Assembly: GCF_963675165.1 (NCBI RefSeq)
Contig: NC_087377.1
Span: 14,380,198 to 14,444,197 of the forward strand
From: Halichondria panicea
Lineage: Eukaryota; Porifera; Demospongiae; Suberitida; Halichondriidae
DNA length: 64,000 bases
Direction of reading: 5' to 3'
Below, piece after piece: positions 43,250-54,913 of the stretch (positions within the stretch are counted from its first letter, which is position 1; the number at the start of each line of letters is the position of its first letter). A program made the translations under genes and the position numbers. The notes beneath the pieces were generated by a model. It saw only the letters and a program-made list of their open reading frames with translations, did no database searches and was not told the DNA's origin.

Positions 43250-44702
43250 TCATACTCCTAATGGTCCATACGCCTGGTTAGTGTTCAGTTCAATCTCCTC
43301 TTTAGGTAACACCTCCTCATAAACAGGACCAGCTGATGCAATGGGTCCTATGTTAGCTTGTCCTTCAGCTATCGGGGAGAACACTGCCTTCTTACGAGAG
43401 AAAAGGTACATCACTAAGAGTCCAGAGAGGAATCCAAGGAGGGTTGCTATTAAGAACGTTATGCCTGTGCTCATTCCTGTAATCTCAGCATTTGATAAAG
43501 AGTGGCCATCTTTCTCTGATACACAAGACGTATTGATGTGAACTGATTCGTTAGTAATGGGTGCTGTACATTGAGACAAAAATAATTATAATGTCATGAT
43601 TCAGAAGCTATCTTGTGTAAGACACCTTCACAAAGTAGGTCAGCAGAATTAGGCACCCACTCTCCTCTTCCTGAAACTTTAACACAAGTTGCTGTTCTTG
43701 GGTAACTGGGAAGTAGACTATCGTCACACAGGAGCAAAATTTCTGACCCCTCCGTGAAACCAGATTCAACAAAAAAAATTCTAAGGCTCCCGTTGATAGG
43801 AGTAGAAGGTGTATCACACATAATAGCACCAGCTTGGGGAGAAATGGGGATCTAATTAGGATTATGATTTATTTGATCTAATACCTGGTATGATACCGCT
43901 GTATGTAGTGATATTACTAGTCCCTATGCTGTTTCTAGCTTGAAGGGTGACAACATAGATCTTATCATTTCCAGTCACCGAAACTTCAAAGGGGACAAAG
44001 CAAGTTGGTGTACATACACTACTGCTCACACTTTTGCTATAGCTTGTATCTTCATAGAGAAGAGAAATATTGTAAAGGATGTCCTCCTGATATTGCGAAC
44101 ATTCAACCTGCAAAGTGCACTTGACTTGCAACAAAACCAATGCATTACAAACTTACGTATTGTTTCCAAGTGACAGCCAGTATAAATATAGAGGGGACAG
44201 ATGATGTATTGATTCTTACACTGAAGTTAGAGACATTGGGCAGTGTTTCTTTCACTATTGAGATGTTCACCATGGTGTCATTGGTAGTTTCTGGGTCACC
44301 ACAGCTGATCCTCGTAATGTTTTGTATCTCAATGGCTGTTTGAGAAAGTTCTAAAGTAAGAATTGATGAGAAATTCGCAAAAACTTTAGAAATTCTGTCT
44401 TGAGACACTCGAACAAGTTCAACAGATGCAGAGGCTAAAATTGATACATTTCTTGTCTCATTCAAACTATCAGGCGAAAAGATCTTGAAAAAATTAATGT
44501 TTTCAACATGGTACAACCTCCACTCCAACTGTGTAAGGTCCACTCCCTCACAGAACAGTCTGACAGTTCCAGGACAGTATTCACCAACCAGACTAACTCC
44601 TCCCTCAACAGTCAGAGACACTGATGATGAGTACACCTCTTCACTTATCATTGAAAATAAGATAATTAGTACTGCATTTGGCCTGCAGACACTTGTCATC
44701 AT
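43250..44702 (-). CDS. Receptor H: Ig-like, FN3-like, sushi, one membrane segment, short Y-E-E-V tail
   Basis: Minus-strand exons 44702-44157 (signal plus Ig-like, here fused in one exon), 44107-43885 (FN3-like), 43832-43626 (sushi), 43563-43250 (membrane and tail); 1290 nt, 429 aa, in frame. The Ig-like domain has Y-C-P-G-T-V-R-L-F-C, L-E-W-R and I-S-C-G-D-P. The FN3-like exon has V-C-T-P-T-C-F-V-P-F. The sushi exon shows M-C-D-T-P, T-C-V-K and W-V-P-N. The membrane segment is about 348-372, then S-R-K-K. The tail has P-V-Y-E-E-V and I-E-L-N-T-N-Q-A-Y-G-P, nearly the same as in receptor G. Its ectodomain is closest to receptor I, so tail and ectodomain have different nearest relatives. Confidence 0.85.
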
Positions 44703-45279
44703 GTTTAACGACTATAGAAGTTGTATTTGTTCACAGCGTATGCGCATTGCATTGAATGATAAATAAACTTTGGGATGATTAAAAGTTCAGTCATGATATC
44801 CGAGGTGCATGTGATAGACTGTAAACAAGTTTTTATGAATAGTAAATTATCGACAAACACGAGTCCATTATTTGGCAGATAGCTGAGGATGTATAGGCAA
44901 CATGTATTGATATAGGTGTCGTCCTGCACTTCCAAGAGTACTTTGAGGCTGTTGAAAACATCAAGGGTCCTTCACATTCCGATCGATATTTGCAAAAGGG
45001 GAGGGATTCATAAGGTATTGGGTGTGGCTAGGTTGGGTTACAAATGGGGGAAAATGACCAAAATATTGATGTCAGTGGGTGCACGTGCATGTATACAGCG
45101 ATATTATTTTTACGAAAATTATTTGGCATGTAATTTATTAGTTAAGGAGCTATTAATTATTAATATTATTCACATTCAAATGGGAGACTATTATTATATA
45201 ATTATAACCAATTGATATGGCTGGTATGGGCTTGTATTTCAAGGATACCAAGGTATTAGTAATTACACTCACTGACAGA
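44703..45279. other. Upstream region of receptor H
   Basis: No supported gene; AT-rich with TAATTAT runs. Confidence 0.4.
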
Positions 45280-45400
45280 AGAAGAGGGAACGAAAGTAAC
45301 AGTCTGACAGTTCCAAGACAGTGTTTACAAACCAGACTCACCCCTTCTTCAACAGCGATATTTCTTAAATATAGTGCCCATCTCTCTTAACTTATTAAAT
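45280..45400 (-). pseudogene. Short scrap of an Ig-like receptor exon
   Basis: The minus strand retains E-G-V-S-L-V and a diverged C-x-G-T-V-R-L (here H-C-L-G-T-V-R-L-L), followed by unrelated sequence. Confidence 0.55.
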
Positions 45401-48009
45401 TTTCTGAAATGTTAGTGAATTGCATGTAGTTTGTTGGCAACAGAGATTTACAAATGATTATTGCTGACTTGCGCTTGAACAGGTTGATTCTGTCAACTTT
45501 GAATGACACAATCATAATAGTATATATTTTTAAGCATCATTCGTATCACATGTTTAACCAGCCCCCTCAATCCTAAATCTATATATGAAAGAATAAGTTT
45601 CTATTCGAACTGTTGGTTATCTCTTGCTGTTGAAAGTTTGTAACAATTCTCATAATTAATAATAGATTATCTACATGTATTTAGTTTCAGTGTATGATTG
45701 CGCTGTAAACAGGTAATTGGATCTAGTTTGTGAATAATATGTTATGAACTGTTTGTAAACACTAAATACTGAGAAGCAAAGCATTTCCTTTTATAGCGCA
45801 TAAAGGTACAAATCACTAGGCCTTGGCGGATTATGCGAGCAGCTTCAAGGACAAATACTGTATAGCTGGTTACTTTCGAGGTTTTCGAGGATTAACCTTG
45901 AACCTTGAGCCTTGAAAGTTGGTTTACTTTCTCTCTACTGTAATTTGAACCTCTATCTTTGAAAAGAAGATCCGCAAAATGTTTAGTTTGAACCATCTGC
46001 GAAAAAATGTAGTGCCTCGAAAATAATGTAGAATAATGCTGGTGTTCACAGTCAAGCCTGCTCGCTTGAGTTCGAGAATGTTTGTTCTAGGTGAAAAAGG
46101 TGTTCGTTCCAAGTATCACTGTACACGAAATTAAGGTAATCTAGTAAGCATCATATCAATTGAGATTATATACCGAGTTGGTTTTAGACCAAATGGCATC
46201 ACCGTAAACTGACCAAGAAAAGCAGTACATATGGTGTGTAATCAATGACAAAATTAGCCCAGTGTAAAATTTAGATAGACCGTACCAAAACTGTACCCAA
46301 AAATGCTGACAGAGCAGAAAGTGACCCTTGTTGGATATTCGGGAGCTGTGCACTGCAATCCTTCGGAATTATTCACATCAGAGGGGGATAGACGGATGAG
46401 ACTCTTAAATTAATTTTCCTTTCGGGGCAGTGCTCTACATGCACTCACCACACAAGTCTTCATGATTTTCACCACATCCGCAAAGAGTCAAGGCCAATAA
46501 AATCTCTGGAATATACATTTAATGTGCGTGGCCCTTCCCAAATAGCTGGCAAAGAGAGGCCAAGTGATTACCTTGAGACGACATGGCCGACAGCATGCAC
46601 CAGCTATTCCACGTAGTCAGTCCTTCGTTGGGAAACCAGCTTATATAATATATATACAAACCTGTCTGTGAGCGCGACCTTTCATAAGTTTTATTTCCCT
46701 CCTGATTTAATTGCAGACATCTCATGACAGGGTTTTTCGTCTTCTTCTTCTTTAGTTCCTTTTTTTGTCGGTACTCATTTCAAGTGTATACTTGCACCTT
46801 CTCTTGGCCTGTAATAAACAGATTATATCAAACTTGTAATTGTTTGTACGCGTATACGTAATTGCTTGCTGTATCCCGAAACTTAAACTAGAAATATATA
46901 TCAGTTCTGAAAACTACGTGTATGAGAAAATACACATGCACCCATTTTCAAGCAACTCGAAGGTATAAACACATTTTTCTAGTCCAGGAGTATACTTCAA
47001 TTAAATTGTGTTAGGTCTACAGTTCACCGCATTCTTCTATATACTTGGTGTTTGGGTTCAAGTTGGTATTATTATCAACATGTTATAAACCTTTTTCTTT
47101 CCGACCAAATGCACTGCCCCATGCAAGAGTCTGACTTATTTCAATCACAGCAATCCCATGCATGCAGTAGCCACATGCAACCGCCAGCTATTATATATCA
47201 TTCACTATAAACATTATTTTGGAAAGTAAACAAGTGTAATGATTTTGATGAAATGAAAGTTAACGTCACAACAATCACTCAGCCACACAATAGTAAACAT
47301 TCCAAAAATGTACATATATGGCGAGATTCATAACTGTATGACTGACTGTACAGTCAGAAATCAGGAGTGCTGCTCCACGTATATACGTCACTGACTACTG
47401 TCATTACACTCATTTGTCATTTGCTGTATAATGTTGATCATATTTATATAGGGTGTAAATGTTTCCAGTTTTCGTTGATTGCAAACATTATAATTTATAC
47501 ACCTGAATTGCATGCTGCAAAAAAGGCTAATATTCTGCAAAAATTAAATCCGCAAAAGCCTTTCTAACGGGCATTCCGCGAAAGTTTATACCCTCGAAAT
47601 ATACGTGCATTTTATAATTATTATTGTGATCAGCAAACTTTTATGTCGTCCTAATTGATGATATAGGTAGCCTTCATGTGCATGTCATACAAACTGTGAG
47701 GCTGGTGCTACCGTGCATGTGCATGTATATAATTATACTGTCTATATAATATTATACATGCAGTATATATTAACCAGCTGTCAGCAAAAGATTAGCCAGC
47801 TCCCTATAACGTTGCATGGGTTATCTCTTGTTGCAATGAGTTTGGGTAATCAGAATGGTGTATGTGATTGCGCACTATAAACAGGTTGTTGGGAAAGTAT
47901 ATTTGAATAGTAAATTATAAACATTATGTCTGACAAACACTAAATTCTTGGAATTCGAAGTCAAAGCACTTTCAGTTGTCTGAGTATGTTTTTCTCGCTA
48001 ACACTATAG
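45401..48009. other. 2.6-kb spacer without recognised genes
   Basis: No supported gene. It holds AT-rich sequence, CATG and TATA runs, and diverged copies of the 41.3-kb tandem unit near 45700 and 47900. No coding signal with splice or family support was found. Confidence 0.45.
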
Positions 48010-51000
48010 TTAAAGGCATTCTCTCTTTTTAGCTTTAGGAGGGAGCAGCGGTGGAGCATTTTCACATTCAAGTGGGAGACCAGCCAATTGATCTGGATAA
48101 CTGCAGTTACTGCATGTAGTGTAATAGGTTTGTATTTCAAGGAATACCAAGAAAATTAATTAATGCATAGACTCACACTTCTGCTGGTTTGGAGCAAACT
48201 GATCTGGTTGGAATAGGTGGGGGAACAGAAGCCTCATGCTTGTACATACAGTCTGGTATGTCATCAAAATTAAGCTCAACTGGAAGACAACCTATTATAA
48301 GTATATAAATAATCAGTAAATGACGTATAACTATAACTATAATTATAATTATGCATGCATAATGAAATGGATGGATGCACAGAAATTGTTTGTGGACATA
48401 ATAAGGTTAGCTCACACCTGTTTCATAGACTTCCATAAGCAAGTTAGCAAGCTGTTCTTGTCCCACACTCTTTAAGGCATTGGCTAGCTCCCTCCATGTT
48501 GGCTTTCCACCACAATTCCTCATCCAAAAGTCAATCACTTCAGTGATTCCCTGAACGTCATTGCCAGCACAATAAGGCTCCACTTGCTCAATGTGAGTCT
48601 CCGGCACATTTAGAGCCTTTCCAATCTCTCTCCATTTGCCTTGAACTGACTTCAACTGTACCAAGACTCGATCAATATCGACTAACTTGTCAGCTTCAAT
48701 GCCTATGCAATAATGCCATATGCATGCAGTCATTAATACATGGTGTGTACATAATTATGCATACCCTTTGCGACATTTTTCTGAACTGGCTTTGGTTTAG
48801 GCATGGCTCTTGCTCTTGACTTAGTGGCTTCAAAGTCTACTGTTGTATAGTCCACTATCTTGGGGTCAAGCAAGTATCCAGTTGACTGACTGGGAAGTGT
48901 ACTAACTTCAGAGTAAACTGGACCTTGTGTCTGGTAGCACGTATGTGTGAAATCGTGAAATAATTATAACTGAAAAGTTACTCACCTGTGATCGAGGGAT
49001 AAAAATTCTATCATATTCTGATTCAGTCGTGGCAGTGGTGGAATTTACAGGAATCTGAATAATTCACCATGGATGCATTATTCATAGCAATTTATGTCTT
49101 ACTTGTGGGAAGTGTCTCAGTTGATCAAAAGTTGGCTCATTGACGACTGGAAGTTTACCTGTGATTGTCCATTAATTCAAAACTATTACACTCTAATTAT
49201 TTACCTGTTTCATAGACCTCGAGGAACTGTTTGGCTAGTTCTTCTTCACCCACTAATTTCAAAGCATTTGCTAGCGCCATCCATGTTGGTCGTCCACTGC
49301 AGTTCTGCATCCAAAAGTCAATCATTTCTTTCAATCCAGCACTTGAATTGTCTTTATAGTGTTCTTCCACTTGTTCAATGTGAGTTGCCGGAATGGAGAG
49401 GGCAAACCCAATTTTTTTCCATTTTATTTGTACTGTCTTCAGTTGTAACAAAATCTGATCCAAATTTAACAACTTGTCAGCTTCTGTAAGTGCATGTAAG
49501 AAAGGATTATTGTACCGCACATTCATAAGAACATTTCATTTTGCGAATATTATTTTTCACCTCTTTCCTTTGGCACCAACACTGCTCTACTTTTGGAAGC
49601 TTCAATATCCACCATAGCGTAGCTCACAGAATGATTGTCATATGGGTTTTCATCGACTTCCTGTGGACAACATTGATATCATGTGAGGCACTATAATTAT
49701 AGAGTCTACAATTTTACCGGTTCATCTGAAGGCTGTGGCTTTGTTCTCTCTGCATGCATGTAGAAAAATAATTCAGTGTAATGCAGTTGGTAAGACATTC
49801 TTACTCTTTTTTGTTTTGAAATGTTTAGAGTACATTTTAAGCAGTACGATCAAAAGAATGACCACTATGATCGCAACAGCGATTCCCCCCACAGCACCGA
49901 GTATCGATTGTATCAATACTCTTGAATTTGCTGTAGTTTAAACAATAATTATGTTATAATTATTTGTGTTATAATAATATAGACATGATCATGAATTGAC
50001 TGACTTGGACTAACATTTACCTTCTCCTAAACAATTTAGGTCTTCAAGGTCTGAACTCCACTGGTACGTACTAGTATTACAGGCAATGAAATTTGGTCCA
50101 ATGAGCTCGTATCCTTCTTCACACCAAAATGTGATAGTTAAATTTTCACCAGTGCTCGTGTTGGAATATTTGAGTAACAAGCTGCTGGTTAGTCTTTTTG
50201 GAAGAGCACTGCATTTCCCTGCATAACATTATTACAAAACACTACGCTATTATAATTGAGGGACCTAACCCACATAATTATATAATAGTGAATTTCCTCC
50301 AGGAGATAATTTTAGAAATCTAATTTTCTGACAGCATTTAATTAATTTTGGGCTCTGCATGTCTTCAATTTTATTATCCTTATGTAGCTATATTTTGTGT
50401 AAGATACCTTCTTCACAAAGTAGGTCAGCAGGATTTGGCACCCACTCTCCTCTTCCTGAAACTTTAACACAAGTTACTGTTCTTGGGTGACTGGGAAGTA
50501 GACCATCGTCACACTGGAGCACAATTTCTGACCCCTCAGTAAATTTTTGACCAAACTCATTGAATAAAATTCTAAGGTTCCCGTTGATAAAAGTAGAAGG
50601 TGTATCACACACAACAGCACCAGCTTGGGGAGAAAATGAGAAACTAATTAAATATGGTTATTATTAAATACCTGGTATGATGCCGCTGTATGTAGTGATA
50701 TTACTAGTCCCTATGCTGTTTCTAGCTTGAAGGGTGGCATCATAGATCCTGTCATTTCCAGTCACCAATACTTCAAAGGGGACAGAGCAAGTTGGTGTAC
50801 ATACACTACTGCTCACACTTTTGTTGTCATTTGTATTATCGAAGACAATCGAAACGTTGTAAAGGATCTCCTCTTGGTATTGTGAACATTTAGCCTGCAT
50901 GCAAAGTATTAAAATACAGTTGACTTGCAGCATTACAAAGTTATGAGCTTACGTATTGATTCCAAGTGACCGTCAGTATGTCTATAGTAGAGATAGAGGT

Positions 51001-51519
51001 ATTGACGCTAACACTGAAATTATAGACATTGGGTAGTGTCTCTTCTACTATTGAGATGTTCACTAAGGTATCATTGAAGTTTAGTGCATCACCACATCTG
51101 ATCCTGAAAACATTGTGTATCCCAATGGGTATTTGAATGTTTAAAGAAAGAATTGATGAGAAATTTGCAAAGGTTCTCGAAATTCTGTCCTGGGACAACT
51201 GAACAAGTTCAACTGATGCAGAGACCAATGTTGAGTCATTAAAAACTTTTGTTGTATCATTAACACTATCAGTATCAAAGTGTTTGAGCTTATACTCGTT
51301 GTCATCATGGTAGAACCTCCACTCTAGCAGTGTAAGGTCCACTCCCTCACAAAACAGTCTGACAGTTCCAGGACAGTGTTCACCAACCAGACTCACTCCT
51401 CCTTCAACACTAACAACAGTCAGAGACACTGATGATGAGTACACCTCTACATTGATTATTGAAAATAATATGACTAGATCTAGTAGATCTATTGCACTTG
51501 GCTTGTACAGAGTCATCAT
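48010..51519 (-). CDS. Receptor I: Ig-like, FN3-like, two sushi domains, one membrane segment, two Death domains with tyrosine motifs
   Basis: Fourteen minus-strand exons sum to 2523 nt, 840 aa, in frame: 51519-50953, 50894-50672, 50623-50408, 50218-50021, 49930-49805, 49749-49718, 49660-49561, 49483-49205, 49158-49103, 49054-48986, 48930-48765, 48702-48418, 48291-48177, 48100-48010. Order: signal plus Ig-like 1-189; FN3-like to 263; sushi 264-335 and 336-401; transmembrane about 409-432; tail 433-840. Death-fold exons span 488-580 (W-K-K-I-G-F-A-L-S-I ... P-T-W-M-A-L-A-N-A-L) and 678-772 (W-R-E-I-G-K-A-L-N-V ... P-T-W-R-E-L-A-N-A-L). Each follows a linker with Y-x-x-V-D-(I/F)-E-A-(S/T)-K-S-R-A. 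V-Y-S-E-V and V-D-Y-T-T-V (ITIM consensus) precede the second. P-P-P-I-P-T-R and P-P-L-L-P-P-K near the end could bind SH3 domains. It should link ligand recognition to Death-domain adaptors; that role is inference. Confidence 0.88.
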
Positions 51520-52315
51520 GCTTTTATTATTTAGACTTAACTGAGTATTATTATGTTAGTTGCTAGCTAGCTATAGATCTCCTTTATATGAAACATGCAT
51601 GCAGTCATGCCGTCATGCGCATTGACTTAAAATGATCATGTTTTTCCTGCTACTAATAGGATGATTACGCCGTTATAATTTCTATGATCTACATGTATAG
51701 CCTATTAGCCACCAACAGAACTCACCCACAACAAAATATCTCAGGCCTGACAGTTGGAAATGAAGGTAAATGACGGTAGACACAATCTTGTACCTATATC
51801 TGATGATAAAAGTGTCACTGTTTTACGATACAATAAATCGCCTTATACATACTGTTTCACACTCTCTCCGGCTCCCAGCCTGTCTTTGGCATGCATAGTC
51901 AGTCGTGCATCATGTTACTGCATGTGTACTGTGGCCTGGTCTAGGTAAAGTTGGTTTCAATCAGCAATGGACAGATTGGCGATCTATTTTTGTGACACAA
52001 TAAACAATAAAGCAGGGGCGTAAAACTACAGAAAGGAGGCTGACCAGGGCGCTTGCACCCGGAAAAAAGCATCACCGGAAGCCACGAGCGGTAAATAGTA
52101 TAGTAACCGCTCTATAACCTGCTCTTTTCATATCTTTTCTTCATCAGCAAGCTTAAGTTTGAAGAAGGCAGTGAGATTGAGCTCCTTTTCTGCTCTGGCA
52201 GAGTTAGCTAGCCAGAGCTATTAAAAGCAGTAGTGAGGTGATTCACATGACATAATAGTTCAGGAGGCAAGAGCCTCCTCTGCCTATAGTTATACGCCCC
52301 TATATTGCTCTTGGT
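51520..52315. other. Upstream region of receptor I
   Basis: No supported gene. AT-rich to about 51.9 kb, then a GC-richer stretch (52010-52300) with words such as a-g-g-a-g-g-c and c-a-g-a-g-c-t-a that may be a diverged repeat. Confidence 0.4.
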
Positions 52316-52918
52316 TAGTCTCGAATACCCGCCTCAACCTAAAAGCTTGAGTCTGGTCAAACTCACATATGAACTTTGTTCTGCACAGTCAGCAAAGTCA
52401 AGTGGGCTACACGCCCACAAGCATAGTGATAAAGCCACCGCATGTTAGGGACAGAACATACACGTACACAGAGGGCTATATCAGACAGTGTATCAATTAA
52501 GGCTAGGAGTTGAAAGCCTACAAGAAAAACACTGAGCTTGAAGCCATCATTGCACAGAGCTAGAGGGCCATGAAACCATGGTCGACGGTCACATTCACAT
52601 AAATGAGCATTTAGGCTGTTAATTTCGACAAGGTGTTCCAAAGGTCCTGTTGCTAGTCTGGAGAGTTCTAGTATCACATCCTTACAACTCTATCCATCTA
52701 CGTCGCCTTCTGTCAGGGGCTAATTCTTCTACTAGTAACAATCCATGCTGCGTGGCGGTTAGCTATAATGATTTCATGTAGACTATAATTTTATTCATGT
52801 TCCACACCCACTTGTGGTCAATTAAATGTCCAAGAAATTCCTGGACACACTTGAACCAAACCTCAATGTGAGTTTGACCAGACTCAAGCTTTTAGGTTGA
52901 GGCGGGTATTCGAGACTA
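52316..52918. mobile_element. 603-bp element, TAGTCTCGAATACCCG ends, 9-bp target duplication
   Basis: Perfect inverted repeats of about 50 bases (TAGTCTCGAATACCCGCC... to ...CTCACA). Direct repeats gctcttggt lie at 52307-52315 and 52919-52927. The centre has a minus-strand open stretch of about 100 codons with no recognised domain. The ends and duplication match the other TAG...CTA elements. Confidence 0.9.
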
Positions 52919-53807
52919 GCTCTTGGTATTATTTGTTATTTCAATTTTCCATCCATCATTCTTAGCAGATAATTATAATAATATGCGCGCACATAATTAT
53001 AATTATATGCAACACTATCAGTTGAGATGGTGGTTGTTGTTGATAATGGTATATACATGTAATAGTGATTCATTAGCATTCACATTGTGTGTGCAACTCT
53101 TCAATACAGAGTATACAAGCAGCAACAGGGGGCTTCCCTGGGAAAATCCCATGACATGCACATGTTGAACCCATATATATACCCAGTATATAGATAAACA
53201 TTGTGGGCTAAACGGTTATCAGTGGCCGCAGCACACTATTATTATTACGAGTGCGAGTAAAAGTGGGTGGGTTCATAGGTGCACATAGGTTCATAGGTGC
53301 TAGCTTTTTCATGCATAATTTCAATGTTCAAGTACACACCGCCCCCCACATAGAAAGGATCCACCAATAGCGGCTCTGATCAAACTGTCAATATAAATAT
53401 CTCTAGCTGCAGAGATCATGCCACAAATTATCTGGAAACTGACTTCACAGTTAGTTTATTCCGAGGCGCGCGGTGTAGTTGTGTGATGATGTGAGTCTAC
53501 TCACTTGGATGCCATGGCACTGCGTTTACATGCAGTTTACAGCATGGATAGCCTCTACACAACAGTTTTTAATAGTGCAGATTTCGAGTTAAAACTTCGT
53601 TATCGTTATAAAAAGCGAGGAAAAGCTAAGAAGTTTGAACTTGTTGCTTGCACGTCGACTAGCTCTACACGCGACTTTTATTCGAGGTAGATCATATTTG
53701 CAGCTGAAGTGATCCTTACTGGTCTCTATTAAAAGTTAGATTGTAGGCTTTTTTATTACTGAACACTCTCTGGTTTTCTTGTCAACAGCTGGAGGGTTAG
53801 GGTTAAG
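52919..53807. other. Non-coding spacer
   Basis: No supported gene; one short agggttagggtta stretch at 53793-53807 overlaps the target site of the next element. Confidence 0.4.
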
Positions 53808-54516
53808 CAGAGATAGAGTAATAGAGGGATTGGCAACGGGAGTAACTCACGTGATCATTTCACATTGATTTCATATTGATTTCCTCTGAACCATCCTTGA
53901 TGCGCATTATTTCCCGGCAAAACGCCCGCGAAACGGAGTAATATTACTTTTAGTTAGTTATTAGTCTCACGAGACTTTAGAATTGCGTATAGTAAGGCTA
54001 TACACGTGTCCTGTGCTTTATTTAAAGTGAAGTCCAAGCGTGGAAGAATTGACTGTGGTGCTCTAGAGCTTGAAAACTAGTTATTATTAGTCTGTGCCCC
54101 CTTTTAAGAAGCACTGCCATAGCCAAATGATGTTTTGCCTACAGATCCTGCTTATTTGTGTCTATGTTGACAAACTGGCCTGCATACATTTCCTTGGTTA
54201 AATCTCTTTTGTATGTTTTTTACCAAAAATGCTAAAATGGAGGCTGTAAAAGACGAGAAAGTGTTATATTAGTTTGTGCCCCTTTTAAGAAGCACTGCTG
54301 TAAGCCTATGATGTTTTACCTACATATCTTGTTTTGTTGTGTCTCTGTTGATCAACTAGGCTGCATAAATTCTTGATTTTGATTTCCTAAAGCATGTTTT
54401 TTTACCTTTAGCTATAAATGGAGGCTACAAAAGATGAAAAAAGTCGATGACGTAGCGCATCATGGATAGTCACATTTTTTCGACCGTTGCCAATCCCTTT
54501 CCTTACTTTATCTCTG
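53808..54516. mobile_element. 709-bp P-like or hAT-like miniature element with internal duplication
   Basis: Inverted ends CAGAGATAGAGTAA...GGGATTGGCAACGG, flanked by ggttaag (7-8 bases) at 53801-53807 and 54517-54523. Inside, a block of about 180 bases (c-c-c-c-t-t-t-t-a-a-g-a-a-g-c-a-c-t-g-c ... t-g-g-a-g-g-c-t) is tandemly duplicated at about 54075-54255 and 54256-54435. The left end resembles sequence at 61252-61290 upstream of the P-like transposase. Confidence 0.75.
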
Positions 54517-54913
54517 GGTTAAGTAAGCCTTCTTTCTCGGCTGTAATAAACGATTATAGAAAATGGTTAAGAGTGAAAAAGGGATTCATATAACAAGCAC
54601 TGGCAAGATAAATACCGTGTAGCGGGTTAAGTTTCGTGGGGTAAAAAATTTGTTCAACTCGAGAAACGGTGGTTTTCGTGAGTAAAAATTTCGTTTAGTC
54701 TCGTGGCTGCACTACGTTCCGATAAGCCACGCCTACGTTAAAATTTCGTGGAGGCCAGCCTGCCCACGAAAATAACGAATATTTTACCCCACGAAAATTA
54801 CCCGCTATACGGTAGCACTTATACTAATTATTCACACATGCATGCATGTAGTTTTACTATATAAATGAATGTGCCATTTACAGACTGCTGTGCACTTCCA
54901 GTGTGTACTACAC

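Noticed and set aside
52363-52677. 104-codon minus-strand open frame
   Set aside because: It sits inside an inverted-repeat element and shows no recognisable domain; I mention it but do not call it a gene.
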